A stretch of DNA of 48,605 nucleotides from an uncultured Prevotellaceae bacterium. GTDB taxonomy: Bacteria > Bacteroidota > Bacteroidia > Bacteroidales > Bacteroidaceae. The notes beneath the pieces were generated by a model, which had not been told where the DNA came from, did no database searches, and saw only the letters and a program-made list of their open reading frames with translations. A program made the position numbers and the translations under genes. The stretch is taken from contig CAMWKZ010000016.1 in the NCBI GenBank assembly GCA_947174945.1, positions 1 through 48,605 of the forward strand. The letters are read 5' to 3'. Shown piece after piece: positions 33,649 through 43,045 of this stretch; position 1 is the stretch's first letter; each line of letters starts with the position of its first letter.

Positions 33649-34797
33649 TTATTCGTCTTTCTTCAACGGGATGGTAAAGCTGAACGTTGAGCCTTCGCCC
33701 TCAACCGACTCCACATAGGCATCGCCTCCGTTCCTGCGGGCAAAGTCCTGACAGAGCTGCAGTCCAAGTCCCGAGCCTTCCTCACCGCCCGTTCCGTAGG
33801 TGGTCTCACCCTTATGGAAGATGGTGTCCACACGGTCGGCAGCAATACCCACACCGTGGTCGCGCACACAGATGCGAGCCATGTCGCCCTCGCGCTTATA
33901 GAACACCTCAATGCCCTTCCCCTCTGGGGTGAACTTAATAGCATTGGAGATGAAGTTACGGATGACGGTCTTTATCATATCGTTGTCGGCATGAACCGTC
34001 ATCTTCTCGTCGGACGGCAGGAACTTCAGAGGTATCTTCTTCATCTCGGCAATCATGACGAAGATGTCAACAACGCCCGGTACAATATCGTCAAGGTCGG
34101 TGTCCTGATATACAACGTTCAGGCGGCCCGTCTGGCTCTTAGTCCACTTCAGCAGGTTGTCCAGCAGGTCGTGCGTCTCCTCCGACTCACGATTGGCCTT
34201 ATCCAACAGCCCAAAGATTTCGTCGCCGACGGCTTCCCTTGACACCACATTCACGGCCAAGTTAAGCACCATGCGGATGCTGGCCATAGGAGAACGCAGG
34301 TCGTGCGCAATCACCGAGTACATCTTATCGCGGTTATTGATAGTGCGGCGCAGCTCCTCGTTCTGACGCACGATGATGCGCTTGGCGGCTACCAGCTGTA
34401 TCTGGTGCATCACGCGCATCAACAGTTCTTCCTTATTAAAGGGCTTCGACAGGAAGTCGTTGGCTCCCACTTGGAAGCCATGCACCAAGTCTGACGGGCT
34501 GTTCAGGGCCGTCAGGAAGATGATAGGAATATCTTGCGTCTCGGGGTCTTTCTTCAGGATGGTTGCCGTATCGAAGCCGCTAATGCCGGGCATCATCACG
34601 TCCAGCAATATCAGGTCGGGCTTCTCCTTTTTAGCCTGCTCAATACACAGTTCGCCATTAGAGGCGGTGCATATCTGGAACTTCTCGTTGGTCAACAGGA
34701 TTTTCAGCAGCAATACGTTGCTAACCACGTCGTCAACAATCAGTATCTTATAGTCACTTCGGTTGATTAGGGACTCGAAAGTATCGTTCAACTCCAT
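33649..34797 (-). CDS. Response regulator-histidine kinase hybrid (cytoplasmic)
   Basis: A 382-residue soluble signalling protein in reversed order: receiver first (Asp66 in LILLDVMMPGISG, Lys118), then HisKA (His165 in IAHDLRSPMASI) and HATPase (NFISNAIKFTPEG, DHGVGI, GSGLGLQLC). No membrane segment or output domain. Proteins of this layout usually relay phosphate between other partners; none is adjacent here. Transcription starts at a perfect promoter overlapped by a large inverted repeat. Confidence 0.9.
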   Translation of the reverse strand: MELNDTFESLINRSDYKILIVDDVVSNVLLLKILLTNEKFQICTASNGELCIEQAKKEKPDLILLDVMMPGISGFDTATILKKDPETQDIPIIFLTALNSPSDLVHGFQVGANDFLSKPFNKEELLMRVMHQIQLVAAKRIIVRQNEELRRTINNRDKMYSVIAHDLRSPMASIRMVLNLAVNVVSREAVGDEIFGLLDKANRESEETHDLLDNLLKWTKSQTGRLNVVYQDTDLDDIVPGVVDIFVMIAEMKKIPLKFLPSDEKMTVHADNDMIKTVIRNFISNAIKFTPEGKGIEVFYKREGDMARICVRDHGVGIAADRVDTIFHKGETTYGTGGEEGSGLGLQLCQDFARRNGGDAYVESVEGEGSTFSFTIPLKKDE

Positions 34798-34831
34798 CTT
34801 GCTATATTGGCTTTTAGTTTAATAACGAGTA

Positions 34832-34863
34832 CAAAAGTAGCAAATATTTGGCAAACAGCCAAA
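34832..34863 (-). promoter_or_regulatory. Promoter of the receiver-kinase gene
   Basis: On the minus strand TTTG (34863-34860), 20 bases, TACTTTTG (34839-34832), 35 bases before the ATG. Confidence 0.75.
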
Positions 34864-34870
34864 TATTTGC
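34840..34870. promoter_or_regulatory. 13-bp inverted repeat over the kinase promoter
   Basis: GCAAATATTTGGC (34840-34852), AAACA, GCCAAATATTTGC (34858-34870). The arms are perfect complements and each contains the palindrome CAAATATTTG. It fills the spacer and -33 of the promoter and starts eight bases after the carB stop codon. It could be an operator for a dimeric or tetrameric repressor, or a carB 3' hairpin; it lacks a real T-tract. Confidence 0.65.
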
Positions 34871-34878
34871 CAGACTTT

Positions 34879-37800
34879 TTACTTATACTCACTCCAAGCC
34901 TTAATACCGATACCATCCATACCGACCGTGCAGAAAGCGCGGATAAAGGCCGAGGCCAGACGGGCATTGGTGATGAGCGGCACGTTGAGGTCTATCGCTG
35001 CGCGGCGTATCTTGTAGCCGTTGGTCAGCTCGTGGGTGGTCAGGTTCTTGGGGATGTTCACCACCATGTCAATCTTGTGCTGATGCAGCAGGTCGAGGGC
35101 TGTAGGCGTGGCCTCGCTTGCCGCAGCATCCACTTCGCTTGGCCACAGCACACGGGTATTCTCTACGCCGTTGTCCGTCAGGAACTTTGCAGTACCTCCC
35201 GTGGCATAAAGCTCGTAACCGTGGCTGACCAACATCCTTGCGGCATCCAGCATCTCAGCCTTCTGCTTGGCTGAACCCGTAGAGAGCAGTACGGTCTTCT
35301 TCGGTATGCGGTGCCCAACACTAAGCATAGCCTTGAGCATAGCCGTGTCCGTATTATCGCCAATGCAGCCAACCTCACCCGTAGAGGCCATATCAACGCC
35401 CAGCACAGGGTCGGCCTTCTGCAAGCGGTTGAAGGAGAACTGCGAAGCCTTGATGCCAACGTAGTCGAGGTCAAACAGGTTCTTCGATGGCTTCTCAACG
35501 GGCAGGCCTAACATCACCTTCGTAGCCAGTTCGATAAGGTTCAGCTTCAGCACCTTTGAGACAAAGGGAAACGAACGCGAGGCACGCAGATTGCACTCAA
35601 TGACAAGGATGTCATTGTCGCGGGCCATATACTGAATATTGAACGGGCCATTGATGTGCAGAGCCTTGGCTATCTGGCGTGAGATACGCTTAATGCGGCG
35701 CACGGTCTCGACATACAATTTCTGCGGAGGGAACTGGATAGTTGCATCACCACTGTGTACGCCGGCAAACTCAATATGCTCAGAGATAGCATAGGCCAGT
35801 ATCTCACCGTCCTTTGCCACGGCGTCCATCTCAATCTCCTTGGCGTGCTCAATGAACTTTGAGACGACCACGGGATGGTCTTCACTTACATTGGCAGCCA
35901 ACTGGAGGAACCTCTCCAGCTCATCCTTATTCGAGCAGACATTCATGGCCGCACCACTAAGCACATAGCTGGGGCGAACAAGTACGGGGAACCCTACCCT
36001 GTCTACAAACTGGTCGATGTCCTCCATAGAGGTCAGCGCACTCCATTCGGGCTGATTGACCCCCAACTCGTTAAGCATCTGCGAGAACTTGGCTCGGTCT
36101 TCGGCACCGTCGATGTCACTGGCCTGTGTTCCAAGAATGCGCACACCAGCCTCATCCAGATAGACAGCCAGATTATTAGGTATCTGGCCGCCTGTCGAGA
36201 CGATAACACCGTAGGGCTGCTCCATATCGATGATGTCAAGCACACGCTCAAAGGTCAGTTCGTCGAAATAGAGACGGTCGCACATATCATAGTCGGTCGA
36301 CACTGTTTCCGGGTTGTAGTTGAGCATCACGCTGCGCCAACCTTCCTTGCGGATAGTGTTCAGCGCCTGCACGCCACACCAGTCGAACTCTACGCTGGAA
36401 CCAATACGGTAGGCTCCAGAGCCCAATACAATGATGGAGCGGTGGTCGTGCTCATAATGTATGTCGCTATAGGTATCGTTGGCAACGCTACCCATAGAAC
36501 CATAGGTAACATAAAGATAGTTGGTTTGGGCAGGATATTCGGCGGCCAGCGTGTCAATCTGCTTCACCACGGGCAGAATACCCAGCTGCTTACGACGGTT
36601 GCGCACCACCAGCAGAGCCTTGTGCATATTGCTAAACTCACGCTCCAACCCTATGGCGCGGGCAATCTGGAAGTCGGTGAAACCATACACCTTAGCCTGT
36701 CGCAGCAGGTCGGCATCCAATGTGTTGATGTTCTGCTTCTTTAATGCCTCATCTATATCAATGATATGCTTCAGCTTATAAAGGAACCACTTGTCTATCT
36801 TAGTCAGTTCATGAACCTTATCAATATCGTATTGCGGAAGGTGCATCGCCTTTGATATGACGAAAACTCGCTTGTCGGTAGGCTCACGCAAGGCAGCGTC
36901 AATGTCAGGAATCTGCAGTTCCTTGTTCTCCACAAAGCCATGCATACCCTGCCCTATCATGCGCAGTCCCTTCTGGATAGCCTCTTCAAAGTTTCGGCCA
37001 ATGGCCATTACTTCGCCCACCGACTTCATAGACGAACCCAGTTCCTTGTCAACACCGTGGAACTTCGACAAGTCCCAGCGTGGTATCTTACAGACAACAT
37101 AGTCGAGAGCAGGCTCAAAGAAAGCCGAAGTAGTCTTGGTGACAGAGTTCTTCAGTTCAAACAAGCCGTAGCCCATACCCAGCTTAGCAGCCACAAAGGC
37201 AAGTGGATAGCCTGTAGCCTTAGAAGCCAGTGCTGATGAGCGCGACAGACGGGCATTGACCTCGATAACGCGATAGTCTTCCGACTGTGGGTCAAAAGCA
37301 TATTGCACGTTACACTCACCCACAATACCGATATGACGGATAATCTTAATAGCCAGTGCGCGCAACTTATGATACTCCGAATTGGTGAGCGTCTGCGACG
37401 GGGCTATAACGATACTCTCGCCAGTATGGATGCCCAGCGGGTCGAAGTTTTCCATGTTACAAACGGTGATGCAGTTGTCATAGCGGTCGCGCACTACCTC
37501 GTACTCAATCTCTTTCCATCCCTTCAACGACTTCTCGACCAACACTTGTGGCGAGAAAGCAAATGCCTTTTCTGCCAAGCGGTCTAGTTCTTCTTCATTA
37601 TCGCAGAAGCCACTACCCAGTCCTCCTAACGCATAGGCAGCACGCAGGATGACAGGATAGCCCAAAGTACGGGCTGCCTGACGAGCCTGTTCTATGGTTT
37701 CGCAAGCCTCACTCTTGATGGTCTTCACGTCAATCTCATCGAGCTTCCGAACAAACAGTTCACGGTCTTCTGTATCAATGATGGCCTGTACAGGCGTACC

Positions 37801-38145
37801 CAGCACACGGACACCGTATTTCTCCAGCACACCGCTCTTATACAACTCCACACCACAATTCAGTGCCGTTTGTCCGCCAAAAGCCAGCAAAATACCATCG
37901 GGGCGTTCCTTTTGGATGACCTTCTCAACAAAATACGGCTGCACAGGCAGAAAATATATCTCATCGGCCACTCCCTCCGAGGTCTGCACGGTGGCAATAT
38001 TAGGATTTATCAGCACCGTCTTGATACCTTCTTCACGCAATGCCTTCAAAGCCTGACTGCCAGAATAATCGAACTCACCGGCTTCACCTATCTTCAATGC
38101 TCCTGAACCGAGGAGCAACACTTTCTTGATATTATCGTATTTCAT
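34879..38145 (-). CDS. carB: Carbamoyl-phosphate synthase large subunit
   Basis: A 1088-residue enzyme subunit that builds carbamoyl phosphate from ammonia, bicarbonate and two ATP for arginine and pyrimidine synthesis. Two homologous ATP-grasp halves are visible (N-terminal LLLGSGALKIGEAGEFDYSGSQA; second half IVLGSGAYRIGSSVEFDWCGVQ), and the C-terminal methylglyoxal-synthase-like allosteric domain (about 940-1088) is complete. It starts two bases after carA. Confidence 0.97.
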   Translation of the reverse strand: MKYDNIKKVLLLGSGALKIGEAGEFDYSGSQALKALREEGIKTVLINPNIATVQTSEGVADEIYFLPVQPYFVEKVIQKERPDGILLAFGGQTALNCGVELYKSGVLEKYGVRVLGTPVQAIIDTEDRELFVRKLDEIDVKTIKSEACETIEQARQAARTLGYPVILRAAYALGGLGSGFCDNEEELDRLAEKAFAFSPQVLVEKSLKGWKEIEYEVVRDRYDNCITVCNMENFDPLGIHTGESIVIAPSQTLTNSEYHKLRALAIKIIRHIGIVGECNVQYAFDPQSEDYRVIEVNARLSRSSALASKATGYPLAFVAAKLGMGYGLFELKNSVTKTTSAFFEPALDYVVCKIPRWDLSKFHGVDKELGSSMKSVGEVMAIGRNFEEAIQKGLRMIGQGMHGFVENKELQIPDIDAALREPTDKRVFVISKAMHLPQYDIDKVHELTKIDKWFLYKLKHIIDIDEALKKQNINTLDADLLRQAKVYGFTDFQIARAIGLEREFSNMHKALLVVRNRRKQLGILPVVKQIDTLAAEYPAQTNYLYVTYGSMGSVANDTYSDIHYEHDHRSIIVLGSGAYRIGSSVEFDWCGVQALNTIRKEGWRSVMLNYNPETVSTDYDMCDRLYFDELTFERVLDIIDMEQPYGVIVSTGGQIPNNLAVYLDEAGVRILGTQASDIDGAEDRAKFSQMLNELGVNQPEWSALTSMEDIDQFVDRVGFPVLVRPSYVLSGAAMNVCSNKDELERFLQLAANVSEDHPVVVSKFIEHAKEIEMDAVAKDGEILAYAISEHIEFAGVHSGDATIQFPPQKLYVETVRRIKRISRQIAKALHINGPFNIQYMARDNDILVIECNLRASRSFPFVSKVLKLNLIELATKVMLGLPVEKPSKNLFDLDYVGIKASQFSFNRLQKADPVLGVDMASTGEVGCIGDNTDTAMLKAMLSVGHRIPKKTVLLSTGSAKQKAEMLDAARMLVSHGYELYATGGTAKFLTDNGVENTRVLWPSEVDAAASEATPTALDLLHQHKIDMVVNIPKNLTTHELTNGYKIRRAAIDLNVPLITNARLASAFIRAFCTVGMDGIGIKAWSEYK

Positions 38146-38147
38146 GC

Positions 38148-39227
38148 TTACAATGCTTCAATAAAACGGTCAAACATAAATTCGGTATCTACGGGCCCTG
38201 AGCAAGCCTCTGGATGGAACTGCGACGAGAACCAAGGATTGGTCTGATGACGGATGCCCTCGTTGCTGCCGTCGTTCATGTTGACAAACAACTCGCGCCA
38301 GTCACTGCCCAACGTTGAGGCATCAACAGCATAGCCGTGATTCTGCGATGTTACATAGCAGCAGGTGGTACCAACCTCACGCACAGGTTGATTATGGCTC
38401 CGATGGCCATACTTCAGTTTATAAATGTTAGCTCCAGCAGCCTTTGCCAACAACTGGTTACCCATACAAATACCACAAATGGGCTTACGGCTCTGCGACA
38501 TCTGTTTCTTCAACACCTCAACAGCCTCGCCACACCTGTCAGGGTCACCAGGGCCATTAGCCAAGAACAATCCATCGAACTGGATAGCAGTATAGTCATA
38601 GTTCCAAGGTACACGAATGACCTCACAGTCTCGGTCAAGCAGACAACGGATAATGTTTGCCTTCACACCGCAGTCAACAAGCACAACTTTCTTACCTGCT
38701 CCCTCATGATAGCGGATAACCTCCTTGCAACTGACGCGCTCCACCCAGTTCACAGTTCCATAGTCTTCCTGTTCTGCAGACGGCTGCTCCGCAGCACCTT
38801 CAAACACCAGTCGTCCCATCATCACACCATGCTCGCGCAATACCTTCGTCAACTGGCGGGTATCAATACCCGTCACACCCGGTACGTGCTCGCGCTTCAG
38901 CCAGTCACCCAGACTCTCACAGGCATTCCAGTGGCTATATTGTTCGGTATAGTCGCTCACGATAATAGCCGTGGCATAAATCTTATCGCTCTCCATAAAC
39001 GTAGGCAACCCGTTGGACTCCACGCTAAAGGGCGGTACGCCATAGTTACCTACCAACGGAAAGGTTAGCACCATTAACTGACCAGCATAACTGGGGTCGG
39101 TCAACGACTCGGGATAACCCATCATGGCAGTGTTGAACACCACCTCACCGGCTACATTCTGCTCGTAGCCGAAGGATTGTCCGTGAAACTGTGTCCCGTC
39201 ATCCAGGACAAGTGTTACTTTCTTCAT
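38148..39227 (-). CDS. carA: Carbamoyl-phosphate synthase small subunit
   Basis: A 359-residue glutamine amidotransferase subunit that feeds ammonia to CarB. The class I glutaminase triad is visible: Cys in CGICMGNQLL, and His/Glu in SSQFHPEACSGP near the C-terminus. The N-terminal small-subunit domain (LVLDDGTQFHGQSFG) is normal. It lies six bases after purF and two before carB. Confidence 0.97.
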   Translation of the reverse strand: MKKVTLVLDDGTQFHGQSFGYEQNVAGEVVFNTAMMGYPESLTDPSYAGQLMVLTFPLVGNYGVPPFSVESNGLPTFMESDKIYATAIIVSDYTEQYSHWNACESLGDWLKREHVPGVTGIDTRQLTKVLREHGVMMGRLVFEGAAEQPSAEQEDYGTVNWVERVSCKEVIRYHEGAGKKVVLVDCGVKANIIRCLLDRDCEVIRVPWNYDYTAIQFDGLFLANGPGDPDRCGEAVEVLKKQMSQSRKPICGICMGNQLLAKAAGANIYKLKYGHRSHNQPVREVGTTCCYVTSQNHGYAVDASTLGSDWRELFVNMNDGSNEGIRHQTNPWFSSQFHPEACSGPVDTEFMFDRFIEAL

Positions 39228-39233
39228 ATCTGT

Positions 39234-41057
39234 TTAGAATTTCGTTTCCTGATTATACACCTTTTCTATATAGTTAACGAATGCCTGATTACATAGTCTG
39301 ACACCACCCACCGTAGGATAGTTACCCGTGAAATACCAGTCGCCATGATGATGGGGGCATGCTGTGTGCAGTCCTTCTATCGACTGGAATACCAGTTCAA
39401 TGGGCGTCGTCACATCGTCTGGACGCAACATCTGAACCATCTTCTCATTCAACTCCTGCACGGTAAAGGGCTTATAGAGCTGCTTCACATAACATTCTTC
39501 CCCACCACTCTTGCATTGACGATAGACATCTTCAATCAAGTCGTGCATACCACGTTCCTTCAACAGCTCCATACAGGCACGGAAGGCAATAAATTCCTCC
39601 AGACGCGCCATGTCAATGCCGTAATAGTCGGGATAGCGTATCTGCGGCGCACTTGACACAAGCACGATTTTCTTCGGATGCAAACGGTCCAGAATCTTGA
39701 TGATACTCTCCTTAAGCGTCGTACCACGCACAATAGAATCATCAATGACCACCAGATTGTCAACCCCTTGTTCCAACACATCGTATGTAATATCATAGAC
39801 GTGCGAGGCCAAATCGTTGCGCTGGTTTCCCTCCGTGATGAAGGTACGCAGCTTAATGTCCTTCCATGCCGCCTTCTCCGAGCGCACATAGTCATTCAAT
39901 ATGGCATTCAACTCCTCACGGGTCGGGATGCGTCCCAATGCCTCTATGCGCTCTATCTTACGGTCATTCAGATAGCGCTTAAACCCACCTAACATTCCAT
40001 AGTAGGCCACCTCTGCCGTATTCGGAATAAACGAGAACACAGTATGGTCAACATCATTGTCAACAGCCTTTAGGATTGCCCCTGTCAGCAGTTCGCCTAG
40101 TTTCTTGCGTTCCTGATAAATATCGCTATCATTGCCCCGACTGAAATAGATTCGCTCAAACGAACAAGCTGAGTCGCCACGCTGAGGTATAATCTGCTCC
40201 AACGTGCTTTCGCCCCGACTGTTGACGAGCAGTGCCTGACCAGGCTGCAGCTCACAGATGTCAGCAGCATCAAGGTCGAAGGTCGTCTGCAACACAGGAC
40301 GTTCCGAAGCCAGTGCCACCACTTCATCGTTCCGATAGTAAAAGGCGGGACGGATGCCCCACGGGTCGCGCATGGAAAACAACTCGCCTGAACCTGTCAG
40401 TCCACACACCACATAACCGCCATCAAAGTTAGGCATTGTGGTGCGCAACACATTGCCCATCTCCACATGGTTGTCAATATAGTTTGTGATGTCCTGTCCT
40501 GAAAGCCCCTGCTGCTTGGCATCCATGAAATTACGCTCCACCTCACGGTCCAAGCGGTGCCCCATCCACTCCAGCATAATATACGAGTCGCTGTAGATGC
40601 GAGGACACTGGCCTTGTGCTGTCAGTTTGTCGAACACTTCACCGATATTAGTCATATTGAAGTTGCCACACAGACAGAGGTTCTTTGCCCTCCAGTTATT
40701 ACGGCGCAGGAAGGGATGAACATACGTCAGCCCCGACTTACCAGTAGTCGAATAGCGCAAATGCCCCATATACAGCTCACCGGCAAAGTCACGGTTCACC
40801 CGCGAGAAGATTTCAGTAATAGCATCCTTGCCTTCTGCCTTCTCTCGGAACATATACTCACACCCAGGCTTCGTACCCATCTTGACACTGGCAATACCGG
40901 CACCCTCCTGCCCACGGTTGTGCTGCTTCTCCATCATCAGATAGAGCTTGTTTAGTCCGTAGGCCCAAGTGCCATACTTCTGCTCATAATACTCCAGCGG
41001 CTTCAATAGGCGAATCATCGCCACTCCACACTCATGCTTCAGTTCTTCCATCATCAA
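39234..41057 (-). CDS. purF: Amidophosphoribosyltransferase, long form
   Basis: A 607-residue enzyme for the first step of purine synthesis. A nine-residue propeptide (start MMMEELKHE) precedes the nucleophile Cys10 in CGVAMI. NRGQEGAGI and the PRPP loop VVIDDSIVRGTT confirm the family. It is about 100 residues longer than the classical enzyme, with insertions in the glutaminase half and a C-terminal extension after the transferase domain, a form known in Bacteroidetes, where a shorter PurF may also occur. Any of the first three Met codons may be the start. Between glmS and carA on one strand. Confidence 0.88.
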   Translation of the reverse strand: MMMEELKHECGVAMIRLLKPLEYYEQKYGTWAYGLNKLYLMMEKQHNRGQEGAGIASVKMGTKPGCEYMFREKAEGKDAITEIFSRVNRDFAGELYMGHLRYSTTGKSGLTYVHPFLRRNNWRAKNLCLCGNFNMTNIGEVFDKLTAQGQCPRIYSDSYIMLEWMGHRLDREVERNFMDAKQQGLSGQDITNYIDNHVEMGNVLRTTMPNFDGGYVVCGLTGSGELFSMRDPWGIRPAFYYRNDEVVALASERPVLQTTFDLDAADICELQPGQALLVNSRGESTLEQIIPQRGDSACSFERIYFSRGNDSDIYQERKKLGELLTGAILKAVDNDVDHTVFSFIPNTAEVAYYGMLGGFKRYLNDRKIERIEALGRIPTREELNAILNDYVRSEKAAWKDIKLRTFITEGNQRNDLASHVYDITYDVLEQGVDNLVVIDDSIVRGTTLKESIIKILDRLHPKKIVLVSSAPQIRYPDYYGIDMARLEEFIAFRACMELLKERGMHDLIEDVYRQCKSGGEECYVKQLYKPFTVQELNEKMVQMLRPDDVTTPIELVFQSIEGLHTACPHHHGDWYFTGNYPTVGGVRLCNQAFVNYIEKVYNQETKF

Positions 41058-41063
41058 TCTTAC

Positions 41064-41098
41064 AAAAAAGGGGGCGAACCATCATTGACGATTCGCCC
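41064..41098 (-). terminator. Terminator-like hairpin between glmS and purF
   Basis: On the minus strand GGGCGAA (41098-41092) and TTCGCCC (41078-41072) enclose a 13-base loop and are followed by a short C run and six T. It should reduce read-through from glmS into purF-carA-carB. Confidence 0.75.
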
Positions 41099-41104
41099 AA
41101 CATA

Positions 41105-42949
41105 TCATTCAACAGTCACGCTCTTAGCCAAGTTACGCGGCTGGTCGACATTCTTACCTTTACATACTGCAACGTGGTAGGCCAACAGCTGCAGAGGGAT
41201 AGTAGCCACCAACGGCTCCAGACATTCCAGCACATCTGGCAGCTCTATCGTTTCGTCAGCGATTTTCGCAATGGTGTCGTCACCTTTTGATACCAGTGCT
41301 ATCACCCTACCCTGACGCGCCTTGATTTCCTGTATATTCGACAGCACCTTCTCATACATAGCATTGTGCGTGGCAATAACCACCACAGGCATATCAGAGT
41401 CAATCAGTGCAATCGGGCCATGCTTCATCTCCGCAGCAGGATAGCCCTCTGCATGGATGTACGATATTTCCTTCAACTTCAAAGCTCCTTCCAGTGCTAC
41501 GGGATAAGAGAAGCCACGTCCCAAATAGAGGAAGTTATGGGCGTATGTGAAGGTACGCGCCAAGTCAGCCACCTTATCATTAGTTTTCAGTACCTCCTCA
41601 ATAACCGATGGCACCCCATTCAGTCCCTTGACTATCTTCAGATACTCCTGACGGTCTATCGTTCCTTTTGCGTCTGCCAGTGCCAGTGCAAACATGGTTA
41701 GCACCGTCACCTGACCCGTAAAAGCCTTGGTCGAGGCAACACCTATCTCTGGGCCGACATGGATATAGGTACCCGTATCGGTTGCACGAGGTATTGACGA
41801 ACCAATGGCATTACAGATACCATAGATGAAAGCACCCTTTTCCTTGGCCAGCTGCACGGCAGCCAGCGTGTCTGCGGTCTCACCGCTCTGCGAGATAGCT
41901 ATTACCACATCGTCCTTTGTCACCACAGGATTCCGATAGCGGAACTCTGAGGCATACTCAACCTCCACGGGAATACGGCAAAGCGACTCGATAGTCTGCT
42001 TACCTATCAGTCCTGCGTGCCATGAAGTACCACAGGCCACTATCACGATGCGCTTGGCGTGTAGCAACTGGCGACGATAATCTATCAGTGCCGACAGCGT
42101 CACGTGGTTGCCCTCCACATTGATGCGGCCACGCATACAATTGGTCAGACATTCGGGCTGCTCAAAGATTTCCTTCAGCATGAAGTGGGGATAGCCACCC
42201 TTCTCTATCTGTCCGAGGTCAATATCCACCTTCTTCACAGCCAGAGCCTGTTCCTCGCCCAAGATGCTGACAACCTTCAGTTCCTCACCCAATCGAATCA
42301 CGGCAATATTGCCATCCTCCAAGTACACTACCTTATCAGTGTACTCGACAATGGGACTGGCATCACTGCCCAAGAAGAACTCGTCCTCGCCGATACCCAC
42401 CACCAGCGGGCTCTGCTTACGGGCAGCTACTATCTGGTTAGGCTCGCGCTTGTCGATAATGGCAATGGCATAGGCACCAATCACCTGATACAAGGCTGTC
42501 TGAACGGCCTCCAGCAACGAGAGGTTCTTCGTCACCATAATGTATTCCACCAGCTGCACCAGCACTTCGGTGTCGGTGTCTGACTGGAAGTGAATACCCT
42601 TCTCTATGAGCTTGGCCTTGATATCAGCATAGTTTTCGATAATACCATTATGGATGATGGCCAGATTATGGCTCTCCGAATAGTGGGGATGCGCATTGCG
42701 GCTCGACGGCTCACCGTGGGTTGCCCAGCGAGTATGGGCTATGCCTACACAGCCACTCACATTCTTGTCGTTGCAATACTCAACCAGATTATCAACCTTT
42801 CCCTTGGTCTTATAGACATTCAGTGCCTGGTCACCATTGAGCAGTGCCACACCTGCCGAGTCGTAACCACGATACTCCAGCCTGCGGAGTCCTTTTATCA
42901 AAATAGGGAAGGCATCCTTCTTACCTATATATCCTACTATTCCACACAT
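41105..42949 (-). CDS. glmS: Glutamine-fructose-6-phosphate aminotransferase
   Basis: A 614-residue enzyme that makes glucosamine 6-phosphate for cell-wall and lipopolysaccharide precursors. The N-terminal nucleophile is Cys2 (MCGIVGYIGKKDA). Two SIS isomerase domains follow (VACGTSWHAG, ISQSGETADTLAA), and the protein ends ...DQPRNLAKSVTVE as usual. No glmS ribozyme is seen in the short leader. Confidence 0.97.
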   Translation of the reverse strand: MCGIVGYIGKKDAFPILIKGLRRLEYRGYDSAGVALLNGDQALNVYKTKGKVDNLVEYCNDKNVSGCVGIAHTRWATHGEPSSRNAHPHYSESHNLAIIHNGIIENYADIKAKLIEKGIHFQSDTDTEVLVQLVEYIMVTKNLSLLEAVQTALYQVIGAYAIAIIDKREPNQIVAARKQSPLVVGIGEDEFFLGSDASPIVEYTDKVVYLEDGNIAVIRLGEELKVVSILGEEQALAVKKVDIDLGQIEKGGYPHFMLKEIFEQPECLTNCMRGRINVEGNHVTLSALIDYRRQLLHAKRIVIVACGTSWHAGLIGKQTIESLCRIPVEVEYASEFRYRNPVVTKDDVVIAISQSGETADTLAAVQLAKEKGAFIYGICNAIGSSIPRATDTGTYIHVGPEIGVASTKAFTGQVTVLTMFALALADAKGTIDRQEYLKIVKGLNGVPSVIEEVLKTNDKVADLARTFTYAHNFLYLGRGFSYPVALEGALKLKEISYIHAEGYPAAEMKHGPIALIDSDMPVVVIATHNAMYEKVLSNIQEIKARQGRVIALVSKGDDTIAKIADETIELPDVLECLEPLVATIPLQLLAYHVAVCKGKNVDQPRNLAKSVTVE

Positions 42950-42992
42950 ACTCTTTTACCTTATCGTTCTTGTGTTCTCATTTTATCGGCTG

Positions 42993-43000
42993 CAAAAGTA
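42993..43000 (-). promoter_or_regulatory. -7 box of glmS
   Basis: TACTTTTG on the minus strand, 43 bases before the ATG. Its -33 region coincides with the uxaC terminator hairpin. Confidence 0.6.
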
Positions 43001-43001
43001 C

Positions 43002-43043
43002 AAAAAAATCGGCTATCTCATGCAGGGACAGCCGACTTTTTTT
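43002..43043. terminator. Terminator after uxaC, T-rich on both sides
   Basis: TCGGCT (43009-43014) pairs with AGCCGA (43030-43035), with A7 before and T7 after. On the minus strand it ends the uxaC transcript. Confidence 0.8.
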
Positions 43044-43045
43044 AT

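Noticed and set aside
42950..42992. glmS ribozyme
   Set aside because: The leader is only about 40 bases, too short for the ribozyme core.
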